Assembly (NCBI GenBank): GCA_903927685.1
Contig: CAIYOB010000115.1
Span: forward strand, 1-17,573
DNA from: an uncultured Planctomycetaceae bacterium
GTDB taxonomy: Bacteria > Planctomycetota > Planctomycetia > Pirellulales > Pirellulaceae
DNA length: 17,573 nt
Direction of reading: 5' to 3'
Shown: piece by piece, positions 1 through 6,752 of the stretch
How positions within the stretch are numbered: the first letter of the stretch is position 1
Layout of the letters: each line of letters begins with the position of its first letter
Notes under the pieces: model-generated
What the model was told of the DNA's origin: nothing
Database searches by the model: none
What the model saw: only the letters and a program-made list of their open reading frames with translations
Translations under genes and position numbers: made by a program

Positions 1-138
1 GCCGCCAGTTTCTGATCCAACGAAAAGAGAGCCGCCCAAAAAGCCACCCGCTGCAGCAAGCGATGATCCATAATTCAGTACTCCGAGGTCTGGCAAAAAC
101 TCTACGGAGTACATCCCTCGCGGACTTTGATCCAGTGA
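1..138. other. Left-edge segment with no confident gene
   Basis: Two short frames run off the left edge and cannot be separated. On the plus strand, frame 2 is open from the edge to a TAA at 71-73 and would give a Pro/Lys/Ala-rich tail. On the minus strand an ATG at 114 opens a 38-codon frame to the edge that encodes a Gly/Ala-rich hydrophobic stretch beginning MYSVEFLPDLG. That frame has GAGGG touching its ATG, so there is no normal ribosome-binding spacing. An 8-bp inverted repeat (78-85 with 105-112) lies over the minus-strand start. The hsdR reading frame is interrupted here by TGA at 136-138 and by earlier stops. Confidence 0.25.
78..112. repeat. Inverted repeat with 8-bp arms
   Basis: GTACTCCG at 78-85 is the exact reverse complement of CGGAGTAC at 105-112, with a 19-base loop. 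There is no T-tract on either side, so it is not a clear terminator. It lies just upstream of the hsdR relic and could be a remnant end of an inserted or deleted segment, or chance. Confidence 0.3.
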
Positions 139-714
139 TCAGCTTTCGCGGGGGAATTTTTTCGCGCCCATCAGGCAGCTTGCGCAGATCCTGCCGGTTA
201 TCCCGCCCTGATCTCGCGCACGCTCAGCTATCAGGTCAATGATTTCCGGAACTACCGTCTGAAGGTCGAGCGGTTTGTCTGGGAGCATCAGACGCACGTC
301 ACGATTCACCGGATGAAGCACAACCAGCCGATCCATGCGGCCGACATCGCGGCTTTGGAGTCGATCCTGTTTTCGGAAGGCGGCCCCTGCAGCCGGATCG
401 AATTCGTGTCCGCCTACGGCACGGACACGCCGCTGGGCAAGCTGGTCCGTGAGATCGTGGGTCTGGACCGGAGTGCGGCCCAGGAAGCCTTTGCGGAGTT
501 CCTGACGCGCGGCAACCTGACGGCGGACCAGATGACGTTCCTCGGCCAGATCGTCGACCACTTGGTCCACAACGGCACGATGGACCCGAACCTCCTGTTC
601 GGCCCGCCCTTCACGGATTTCCACGACAACGGTGTTGTCGGTGTCTTGCCGCAGGACGCCCAAGCTATCGTGCGGACGATTCAGGCGATCAACGGCAACG
701 CGTTGGTGGCGTAG
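139..714 (+). pseudogene. C-terminal relic of type I restriction enzyme R subunit
   Basis: The frame opens after a TGA at 136-138 and runs to TAG at 712-714. From about 205 it reads like the extreme C-terminus of HsdR proteins: a helical stretch NDFRNYRLKVERFVWEHQ, then YGTDTPLGKLVREIVGLDR, then ADQMTFLGQIVDHLVHNGTM, and a final PPFTDFHDNGVVGV segment. In the family this region follows the nuclease and helicase domains and helps assembly with HsdM and HsdS. Those domains, and any start codon before 313, are missing, and the frame is closed upstream, so this is a decayed 3' end. A database may list an ATG at 313 (133 aa) as a small gene. No hsdM or hsdS is in the window. Its last 34 bp overlap, tail to tail, the oxidase gene on the other strand. 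Confidence 0.8.
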
Positions 715-1946
715 GGGGCGGGGTCAACATGCGGCGTCTGGCCGCACATCAACTCGGCCATCAGCCGGCCGGTTGCCGGGGACAGCGAGACTCCCAGCAT
801 CCCGTGCCCGGCGGCCAGGTAGACGTTCCCGAGCGCCGGCAACGGCCCGAGGCACGGCAGGCTATCGGGCGTCATCGGCCGCCAGCCATACCAGGATTCG
901 AGGACGGGCTCGACCGTCGGCTCGTGCAGGTACAGGGCGGCGCCGTCGCGCAGCAGCCGCAGGCGGTCCGGATTCAGGCTGGTGTCAAAGCCGGCGAACT
1001 CCATCGTCGAACCGATGCGATAGGCGCTGTGCAGGGGCGTGACCGCGACCCGATGCTCCTCGAAGATCATCGCATACCGCGGACACCGCGCCGGCCGAGG
1101 CATGGTCAGCGAGTAGCCTTTGCCCGGCTGGATCGGCAGGCGGGTTCGCAACAGCCGGTGCAGCCGCGCGGTCGCCGCGCCGGCGGCGATGACCACCTGG
1201 TCCGCCGCCAAGTCGCCCTGGCTGGTGATCACCCGCCGCGCCAGCCCGCCGGTGACGGCCAGATCGAGCAGCTCGCAATGCTCGCGGATCGCAACGCCTT
1301 GGTCCTCCAGGACGCGCCGCCAAGCCCGCATCAGTTTTTCAGGATGCAGTTGGGCGTCGGTCGTGTAATGCCACGCGCCCGCGCTGCCAGGCTTCAAAGC
1401 CGGCTCCAGCTCCAGCAGTTCCGGGCCGTCGTAACGCGTCGCTCCCAGGCCGAATTCGCTCCGCAACAGGCGGTCGGTCTGAGCATAGTGGTCCATCTCC
1501 TTGGCCGTGCGGAACACGAACAGCAGGCCCGTCGTTTCCCATTCGAGGTCCCGCAGCGTGGTCTGCACCAGCTCGTCGTACAGGGATCGCGAGGAGACGA
1601 GCAGCGCTTGAAGCGCGTGGCCGGCCGCCAGCATGTCGCGCTGGTTGCACCGGCGGGCAAACTGCCAAAACCAGCTCCACATCGCCGGATCCAACCGCCA
1701 GCGGACTTTGAGGGGCGAGTTCCGCGACAGCAGCGTCTTCAGGGTCTTGCCGAGCGCACCGGGCCCCGCCAGCGGCAGGACGTGACTGGGGCACACATAG
1801 CCGCAATTCCCGTGCGAACAGCCGCGCCCGAACTCGCCGCGATCGATCAGCGTCACCGGACGCCCCGCCCGGCGCAGGTAGTAGGCACAGGCCGCGCCAA
1901 TCACGCCGCCGCCGACCACCACGACCTGGTCCGAAGCTGATGTCAT
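681..1946 (-). CDS. FAD-dependent D-hydroxyproline oxidase/dehydrogenase (DadA-like)
   Basis: This 421-residue flavoprotein of the DAO/DadA family would oxidise a D-amino acid at the alpha carbon. In this operon that is cis-4-hydroxy-D-proline, giving pyrroline-4-hydroxy-2-carboxylate. The N-terminus has the Rossmann dinucleotide motif VVVVGGGVIGAACAYYL (glycines 12, 14 and 17) and LIDRG for the ADP ribose. The C-terminus carries the family's second FAD-contact region with YGWRPMTPDSLPCLG and AAGHGMLGVSLSPATG. The ATG overlaps the TGA of the epimerase gene as ATGA, so the two are probably translationally coupled. Its final residues (after DPAPY) are read from DNA antisense to the hsdR relic, which hints that the original C-terminus was exchanged at a deletion junction. 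Family and cofactor are secure. The D-hydroxyproline substrate is inferred from the neighbours; a general D-amino-acid dehydrogenase is the alternative. Confidence 0.88.
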   Translation of the reverse strand: MTSASDQVVVVGGGVIGAACAYYLRRAGRPVTLIDRGEFGRGCSHGNCGYVCPSHVLPLAGPGALGKTLKTLLSRNSPLKVRWRLDPAMWSWFWQFARRCNQRDMLAAGHALQALLVSSRSLYDELVQTTLRDLEWETTGLLFVFRTAKEMDHYAQTDRLLRSEFGLGATRYDGPELLELEPALKPGSAGAWHYTTDAQLHPEKLMRAWRRVLEDQGVAIREHCELLDLAVTGGLARRVITSQGDLAADQVVIAAGAATARLHRLLRTRLPIQPGKGYSLTMPRPARCPRYAMIFEEHRVAVTPLHSAYRIGSTMEFAGFDTSLNPDRLRLLRDGAALYLHEPTVEPVLESWYGWRPMTPDSLPCLGPLPALGNVYLAAGHGMLGVSLSPATGRLMAELMCGQTPHVDPAPYATNALPLIA

Positions 1947-2899
1947 GGTTGGATGCCCCAGGCCAATGGGTCGTGCTCGTCAATCAACAGCGTGGCTTCG
2001 GCCGTGAGGTAGGCCTGTCCGGTGATCTGCGGAATGATCGGGCCATCCGGCAGACGATGTCCGTCCGGCAGGCGATACGAGCCTTGGAACACGCTGCCCA
2101 GAATGCTCTCCTGTCGCCAGTGTTCGCCCGGCTTCAGCCGGCCGTCCGCGGCCAGGCAGGCGAGCTTGGCGCTCGTCCCCGTCCCGCATGGCGACCGGTC
2201 ATACGCCCCGCCGGGGCAGAGGACAAAGTTGCGGCTGTGGTTGGCCGGGTCGCGCGGCGGCCCAAACAGCTCGATGTGATCGATCTCGGCGCCCCCGGCG
2301 CCCGTGATGCCGTCCCGGTGCAAGGCCAGCTTGATTCGCTGAGTCAGATCGACCAGCCGAGCAACCCGGGCCAATTCCAGTACCTCCGCAGGCTCGCGCA
2401 CGAGGAAGAACCAGTTGCCGCCCCACGCCACGTCTCCCGTTACGTCGCCGATCCCCGCGACGCTGACCGTGACGCCGGCCGCCAGGCGATAGCTGGGGAC
2501 GTTGTCCAGCGTCACCGTGTTCCGGCCGTCGTAAACGAAGGCAATTTGGCCTACGGGCGTGTCCAGCCGATGGCGGCCGGCGGCGATCCGCCCCAAGTGC
2601 CCCAACGTCACGGCGACGCCGATCGTGCCGTGACCGCACATGCCGAGATAGCCGACGTTGTTGAAGAAGATCACGCCGGCGACACACGCGGGATCCTCGG
2701 GCGGGCAGAGCAGGGCTCCGACCAGCACGTCGGAGCCGCGCGGCTCGCAGATGACCGCCCGCCGGACCTCGTCGTGGGCCGCTCGAAATCGCTCCCGCCG
2801 CTGGGCCAAGCTTCCCGTTCCCAGGTCCGGCCCGCCCGCGCTGACAACCCGCGTGGGCTCGCCGCCCGTATGCGAATCGATGATCTGAATCCGATGCAT
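1943..2899 (-). CDS. 4-hydroxyproline 2-epimerase (proline racemase family)
   Basis: The product has 318 residues, normal for the family, and interconverts trans-4-hydroxy-L-proline and cis-4-hydroxy-D-proline without a cofactor. Both catalytic cysteines are visible: Cys88 in MCGHGTIG and Cys238 in SPCGTGTSAK, which act as the two acid/base residues. The N-terminal DSHTGGEPTRVV is also typical. The start is the ATG at 2899, because homologous sequence begins there and it overlaps the stop of the upstream deaminase gene as TGATG; the frame is open further upstream but that part is antisense to the neighbour. It lies between the deaminase and the oxidase in a three-gene minus-strand operon. Threonine-dehydratase-like paralogues lack one cysteine, and this one has both, which favours an epimerase or racemase. 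The choice between hydroxyproline and proline rests mainly on the operon. Confidence 0.92.
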   Translation of the reverse strand: MHRIQIIDSHTGGEPTRVVSAGGPDLGTGSLAQRRERFRAAHDEVRRAVICEPRGSDVLVGALLCPPEDPACVAGVIFFNNVGYLGMCGHGTIGVAVTLGHLGRIAAGRHRLDTPVGQIAFVYDGRNTVTLDNVPSYRLAAGVTVSVAGIGDVTGDVAWGGNWFFLVREPAEVLELARVARLVDLTQRIKLALHRDGITGAGGAEIDHIELFGPPRDPANHSRNFVLCPGGAYDRSPCGTGTSAKLACLAADGRLKPGEHWRQESILGSVFQGSYRLPDGHRLPDGPIIPQITGQAYLTAEATLLIDEHDPLAWGIQP

Positions 2900-3807
2900 C
2901 AGTGGGCCTGCAGCGAAGGACGGTGAGCGATCCCGTGACGAATGATGCCCAGCACCCGCTCGCGCTCGGCGCCTGCCAGCGGCAACCGCGGCTCGCGGAC
3001 CCATTCCCGGCCCAGGCCGGCTTCCTGCACGGCCAGCTTGATGTACTGCACGAACTTGACGTGCGTGTCCAGCTTGAGCAGCGGATGGAACCAGCGGAGC
3101 AAGTCTCGAGCCTCGTCCCAGCGCCCGGCCCGGGTCAAGTCCCACAGGTGCTGGTTCTCGCGGGGAAAAGCGATGCCCGACCCGGCGACCCAGCCGTCGA
3201 TGCCCAGGATCGAAGTCTCCAAGATCAGGTCATCGACGCCGACAAACAGCGCGTAGCGGTCGCCGACTTCGATCCGCAGCTCGGTGATCCGCCGCGGATC
3301 CGCCGAACTCTCCTTGATCGCCACCAGGTTGGGAATATCGGCCAATTCGGCAAACTGAGCCGGCGTGATGTCGACCGGATAGCCGACGGGGTTGTTGTAC
3401 AGCATCCAAGGCAGATCCGTAGCAGCACCGACGCGGCGAAAGTGATTCAGCGCCTCACGGTCATCGGCCTTGTACACCATAGCCGGCATAACCATGAACC
3501 CGCTGGCGCCCAGTCGCGCGCAGTCCCGCACGTACTGACAGGCGACGGCGGTGCTCGTCTCCGCCACGCCGCTGAGCACCGGCACGCGGCCCGCGGCGAC
3601 CCGGACGGCCTCGGCCACCACGGCCCGTTTTTCCGCGGGTTCGAGCGTTTGGTTCTCGCCCAGCGAACCGGCCATGATCAGGCCGCGGACACCCGAGGCG
3701 ATCAGGGCCTCGCAATGCCGGGCCGTGCCGGCCAAGTCCAACGATTGGTCCGGGTGAAACTGGGTCGTGACGGCGGGGAAGACCCCGTGCCAAGGCTGAG
3801 CGGGCAT
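2899..3807 (-). CDS. DHDPS-family pyrroline-4-hydroxy-2-carboxylate deaminase (putative)
   Basis: This 302-residue TIM-barrel protein belongs to the dihydrodipicolinate synthase/N-acetylneuraminate lyase family. The Schiff-base lysine is Lys165 in LVAIKESS and the catalytic tyrosine is Tyr137 in MLYNNPVGYP. The usual GTTGE pyruvate-binding loop reads GSLGEN, which argues against true lysine-pathway DapA. Next to a hydroxyproline epimerase and a D-amino-acid oxidase, the expected role is pyrroline-4-hydroxy-2-carboxylate deaminase, which makes 2-oxoglutarate semialdehyde and ammonia. It is the first gene of the operon. The ATG at 3807 is preceded by GAGG (3818-3821, 10-base spacing). The family is certain; the exact reaction is inferred from context, and another 2-keto-acid aldolase or lyase is possible. 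Confidence 0.87.
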   Translation of the reverse strand: MPAQPWHGVFPAVTTQFHPDQSLDLAGTARHCEALIASGVRGLIMAGSLGENQTLEPAEKRAVVAEAVRVAAGRVPVLSGVAETSTAVACQYVRDCARLGASGFMVMPAMVYKADDREALNHFRRVGAATDLPWMLYNNPVGYPVDITPAQFAELADIPNLVAIKESSADPRRITELRIEVGDRYALFVGVDDLILETSILGIDGWVAGSGIAFPRENQHLWDLTRAGRWDEARDLLRWFHPLLKLDTHVKFVQYIKLAVQEAGLGREWVREPRLPLAGAERERVLGIIRHGIAHRPSLQAH

Positions 3808-3824
3808 CGAAGTAGATCCTCGGG

Positions 3825-4010
3825 ATGATGGTGCGAAACGCCGAGAACATTACCCGATTTCGGGCCCAGTGTCGAGGGTCGGAGCACGGCCCAGTTGTCG
3901 AGATCTACGACTTGAATCTGCCGCGGACTCGCGTTACCGACGCAGGCTTGGCGCATGGGCAGAGACTGTCCAAGCTGAACGCCCCGACTCGCCCCCAAGA
4001 TCTCGATTGA
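3825..4010 (+). pseudogene. Leucine-rich-repeat gene relic (VTDAGL type)
   Basis: The plus-strand frame ends at TGA 4008-4010. Within it, 3909-3977 reads DLNLPRTRVTDAGLAH followed by GQRLSKL. This matches one unit of the LxLxxTxVTDAGLxxLxxL repeat found in many planctomycete proteins, with the HLKG step altered. Beyond the unit the sequence loses the pattern. There is no ribosome-binding site before the ATG codons at 3825 and 3828, and the region lies between two minus-strand genes. I read it as a fossil of a larger repeat protein. A genuine 61-residue one-repeat protein is possible but unlikely. Confidence 0.5.
3847..3875 (-). promoter_or_regulatory. Weak sigma-70-like promoter candidate for the hydroxyproline operon
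   Basis: On the minus strand TCGACA (3875-3870) is followed after 17 bases by TAATGT (3852-3847), about 40 bp before the deaminase ATG. The -35 element matches the consensus at 5 of 6 positions but the -10 element matches poorly, so this is only a candidate. Confidence 0.25.
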
Positions 4011-4012
4011 CG

Positions 4013-5296
4013 CTAGCGCGGCCGTTCCGTTTCGAGCACGCTGCCGACGTACCGCAGGAACTCCGCATCCAGCGACGCCAGGTCGTCGCCAAACGCCTCA
4101 CGAAACGCGGCCACCCGTTCTTCCGGCGAGTCAAAGACCTGCCCGGGTTTGGCGGAAAGCTGTTGCTGGTAGCGAACGTAGTCCTTCAGTCGCGTGGAAA
4201 TCAGGAAGTGATGCAGCGCCCAGGCTTCGGCGTAGGCGTCCGGGGCCGTGCTGGTCTGGCGAAACCGGCTGTCGTCCGCGACCAGCGTGCGCAGCGAGTC
4301 TTGCGGCCTGGCCGTCCGATACCGGCGGAATTGGGCCAAGCGACCGGCTTGCACACCGCCGATACTCCGCCAACCCTGGGAGCTGCGCAAGTCGGGCGTC
4401 TCGAAGAACACCGCCAACCCTTCGCTGACCCACAACGGGATGTCGGCGTAACGCGCGTGCAAGCCGCAATTGAAGGCGATCTGATGCGTGGCCTCGTGAA
4501 CGATCGTGGCCACCATCCGCTCGGCTCCGGGTTGCGCGAGCAAGCTGTTGATCTGGGCGGTTGACGTCAGCCGGCGGTCGGCGCCCTGCAGACCTCGATT
4601 GCCTGTCAAATCGTGCATCGTCACGCGGTTGGTTTGCAGGCTGTAAAATCCGACGACGCTCCGGGTGGCGTCTCCCAGTTCGGTGCGGGCATAGTTCTCG
4701 TACGATGCCTGGTCGGCGAACACCAACGCGACCAGCGGCAGTGGCGGCAGCTTCAGTTCCAGGCCGCGGTGCTCCCAGTAGTTGTAGAAAGCTCGAAACA
4801 GCCGTTCATAGAGCGCCCCGCACCATTGGGCGTAAACCGGCGAGGTGTTGTAGCAGATCAGGTAGCGTGCGGTGGTGTGAACACGAAACCCGGACGGCAA
4901 TTGCGTCAAGAGCTGCGACTGCAGTTCCGCCGACGACAAGTACTCGAACGGCGTGTCATCGCGAGTGCGGTCGGCCAGTTCCTGCGGCTGAACCGGCCAC
5001 AGGACCCCGGCGCGATCCTGAACAAGCAAGCCCCCGTCCTGGGCTTCGGCCAAGACTTGGCCGGACACGACCCGGGACTTGCCGTCCCGCGTGACGGTCA
5101 CATGGTCCAGGGCCGACGCGGAAGTCGCCGAGCCCGCGAACAACAGTCCGCCGATCAAAAACAGGGCCAGAGTCCAGCACATCCGAAAGCCCCGGCCCCG
5201 CCGAAAACTATCGAGATATAATTGCCCTAAACTCACCGGGCGACGGATTAGTTGGTTCATGCGGGCGCCGGCAAGCCGGTTCCGGGAAATAATCAA
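4013..5296 (-). CDS. Secreted DUF1570-type putative zinc metallopeptidase
   Basis: The 427-residue product has a basic N-terminus, a hydrophobic segment at about residues 41-56 and a likely signal-peptidase site after ATSASA, so it is probably exported. The core carries HEATHQ (His267, Glu268, His271) and, about twenty residues later, WVSEGLAVFFE with Glu292 as a plausible third zinc ligand. This gluzincin-like layout is that of DUF1570 proteins common in planctomycetes; substrate unknown. The start is uncertain. A TTG at 5296 has a strong AGGGAGGGG (5310-5302) five bases upstream, whereas ATGs at 5260 and 5182 lack good sites. The 5182 ATG would remove the positive charges before the signal helix. 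It is a single gene, divergent from the next one and separated from the hydroxyproline operon by the repeat relic. Confidence 0.82.
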   Translation of the reverse strand: MIISRNRLAGARMNQLIRRPVSLGQLYLDSFRRGRGFRMCWTLALFLIGGLLFAGSATSASALDHVTVTRDGKSRVVSGQVLAEAQDGGLLVQDRAGVLWPVQPQELADRTRDDTPFEYLSSAELQSQLLTQLPSGFRVHTTARYLICYNTSPVYAQWCGALYERLFRAFYNYWEHRGLELKLPPLPLVALVFADQASYENYARTELGDATRSVVGFYSLQTNRVTMHDLTGNRGLQGADRRLTSTAQINSLLAQPGAERMVATIVHEATHQIAFNCGLHARYADIPLWVSEGLAVFFETPDLRSSQGWRSIGGVQAGRLAQFRRYRTARPQDSLRTLVADDSRFRQTSTAPDAYAEAWALHHFLISTRLKDYVRYQQQLSAKPGQVFDSPEERVAAFREAFGDDLASLDAEFLRYVGSVLETERPR

Positions 5297-5301
5297 GACA
5301 T

Positions 5302-5310
5302 CCCCTCCCT
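5302..5310 (-). promoter_or_regulatory. Ribosome-binding site favouring a TTG start
   Basis: AGGGAGGGG on the minus strand lies 5 bases before the TTG at 5296. The overlapping ATG directly after it gives ATG-TCT-TGA and cannot be the start, so this site favours TTG initiation of the DUF1570 gene. Confidence 0.5.
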
Positions 5311-5412
5311 AGTGGCATTCTCGCTCCAACTTCGATTTTGGAGAATACCAAGAATCAATGTAGCGAGACTTCTTAAGCTAGGTAGTTTTGCTTTTGCCGC
5401 CGCGATTTTACC

Positions 5413-5420
5413 GGAGAAGG
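5413..5420 (+). promoter_or_regulatory. Ribosome-binding site deciding the GTG start at 5429
   Basis: GGAGAAGG is 8 bases upstream of a GTG at 5429, directly before a signal-peptide-like sequence. It overrides the longer upstream open frame, which begins at 5252 inside the divergent gap. Confidence 0.7.
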
Positions 5421-5428
5421 TGCCAGTC

Positions 5429-6304
5429 GTGAATCCAAATCGAAGGACACTCTGGTGGACGTTCTGCGCGTTCGCGACTGCGGCGGGGGTCTGGGGGGCC
5501 GAAGCCCCGCGTGTGGTCATCCCGCGCGAACATCATGCCTGGGCCAGGTTCATGCCGGGTTCGTGGAGCAAAGTGAAGAAGTGGACCGAAGAGTTGGACG
5601 AGCAGGGCAAGGTCAAGTCGGCGAGCACGACCGAGACGAAGACCACCCTGGTCGAGGTCGACGACACCGGCTGCACCTTGCAGATGGACGTGACGGTTGA
5701 GATGGCGGGCAAACGGTTCAATGCGGCGCCCCGGCAAATCCGTGTCGGGTTCGACGGTTCGACGAATGGTGCCATCACCGAATTCCGCAAGGTGGGCGAG
5801 GCGGCGCTGGATTTGGGCGGCAAGGCCGTCAGTTGTGCGACGCTGGAAAATATCACGACCAACGCAGACACGCGCACGGTCAGTCGCCTGCATTACAGCG
5901 CGACGGTGCCCCCTTTTATCCTGCGTCGCGAACTCGTCACGACCGGCGCTGACGGCAAGCAAGTTCTGGAACAGATCACGATGGATGCGGTGGCTTTGGA
6001 GATGCCGCAAAAGGTTTTGACGGAACTGCTGCCCGCGGCGCATGTCCGCACGGTGCAGAAGCAGCCGAATTCGTCGACGTTTACACTGGAGGTGATTTGC
6101 GTGGACGTTCCCGGAGGCGTCGTAGCGCACGCGTCCAAGGACATGGATCCGTCCGGCAAGCTGGTGCGCCGCAGTACGCTGGAGCTGCTCGATTACGGTG
6201 TCGCGACCTCCGCGGAAGCCGCGCGCCGGGGTTACATCTTTCAGCACTCGCGGATGCGGCGAACCCAGGTTCCGACCCGCACGAGGACAAGTGGCGGGCG
6301 GTAA
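5429..6304 (+). CDS. Secreted protein of unknown function
   Basis: I do not recognise this 291-residue protein. From the GTG start the N-terminus is VNPNRRTLWWTFCAFATAAG followed by VWGAEA, a classical signal peptide (basic, hydrophobic, AxA-like end). The mature part is polar and looks beta-rich. It contains GSWSKVKKWTEELDEQGKVK near its start and a TLENI segment with alternating charged and hydrophobic residues. No catalytic motif stands out. This could be a periplasmic or cell-surface lipocalin- or DUF-type beta protein, but I cannot support a function. The gene ends 25 bp before the NUDIX start on the same strand, so the two may be co-transcribed. The C-terminus is basic (RMRRTQVPTRTRTSGGR). 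Confidence 0.7.
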   Translation: MNPNRRTLWWTFCAFATAAGVWGAEAPRVVIPREHHAWARFMPGSWSKVKKWTEELDEQGKVKSASTTETKTTLVEVDDTGCTLQMDVTVEMAGKRFNAAPRQIRVGFDGSTNGAITEFRKVGEAALDLGGKAVSCATLENITTNADTRTVSRLHYSATVPPFILRRELVTTGADGKQVLEQITMDAVALEMPQKVLTELLPAAHVRTVQKQPNSSTFTLEVICVDVPGGVVAHASKDMDPSGKLVRRSTLELLDYGVATSAEAARRGYIFQHSRMRRTQVPTRTRTSGGR

Positions 6305-6329
6305 GGATCCAGGACGGTGGGGAGCGCTG

Positions 6330-6752
6330 ATGCAGCGGGGCGTGGTAGCAGTGATTCCTCGCGGCGACCGGCTGCTGGTCATTCGCCGGTCCCAGCACGT
6401 CAAGGCCCCCGGGACGTTCTGTTTTCCGGGCGGGGCGATCGAACAGGGGGAAACCGAATCCGCAGCGTTGTGCCGCGAACTGTGGGAAGAGTTGGGCTGC
6501 GAGGTAATTCCGCGGGAGCGGCTCTGGGAAAGCGTCACCGCGTGGCAGGTTGCGCTGTCTTGGTGGCTCGCGGAGCTGCCCACCGACGCCCTGTTAGCGC
6601 CAAACCCCGCCGAGGTCGAGTCGATCCACTGGTTCACCGTGGACGAGTTGCGGGAACTGCCGCAGTTGTTGTCGAGCAATCGGGCGTTTCTGGAGTATTG
6701 GCAGGAACGCGGGGCGCCGGTGCGGCGGGAGGCACTTGAAACTGGCGATTGA
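6330..6752 (+). CDS. NUDIX hydrolase
   Basis: This 140-residue single-domain protein would hydrolyse a nucleoside diphosphate linked to another group (NDP-X). A complete NUDIX box GX5EX7REUXEEXGU is present: Gly35, Glu41, then RELWEELG at 49-56, which supplies the metal-binding glutamates. It starts at the ATG 6330, with GGAG (6321-6324) five bases upstream. The N-terminal VVAVIPRGDRLLVIRRS is the usual first strand pair. The substrate cannot be predicted; mutagenic nucleotide clean-up, Nudix-type ADP-sugar or CoA hydrolysis are all possible. The 3' end overlaps the convergent CX4CH gene by 119 bp, and both reading frames look like real protein there. Confidence 0.9.
   Translation: MQRGVVAVIPRGDRLLVIRRSQHVKAPGTFCFPGGAIEQGETESAALCRELWEELGCEVIPRERLWESVTAWQVALSWWLAELPTDALLAPNPAEVESIHWFTVDELRELPQLLSSNRAFLEYWQERGAPVRREALETGD

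Larger units (their letters stand above)
5297..5428. promoter_or_regulatory. AT-richer divergent gap with a small hairpin
   Basis: This 132-bp gap separates divergently transcribed genes and is clearly richer in A and T than its surroundings, so it probably holds promoters in both directions. CTCCAA (5324-5329) and TTGGAG (5338-5343) form a 6-bp inverted repeat with an 8-base loop, a possible regulator site. I could not choose -35 and -10 elements with confidence. Confidence 0.35.

Noticed and set aside
729..1940. Long plus-strand open frame antisense to the oxidase gene (403 codons)
   Set aside because: It is a shadow caused by high GC: low-complexity Arg/Gln/Pro-rich sequence without family motifs, while the minus strand encodes a clear flavoprotein.
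1940..3828. Plus-strand open frames antisense to the epimerase and deaminase genes
   Set aside because: The opposite strand carries complete catalytic motifs of both enzymes; these frames have none.
3702..3998. Minus-strand frame extending upstream of the deaminase gene
   Set aside because: It runs in a different frame over the deaminase start and has no ribosome-binding site; the plus-strand LRR relic explains the region better.
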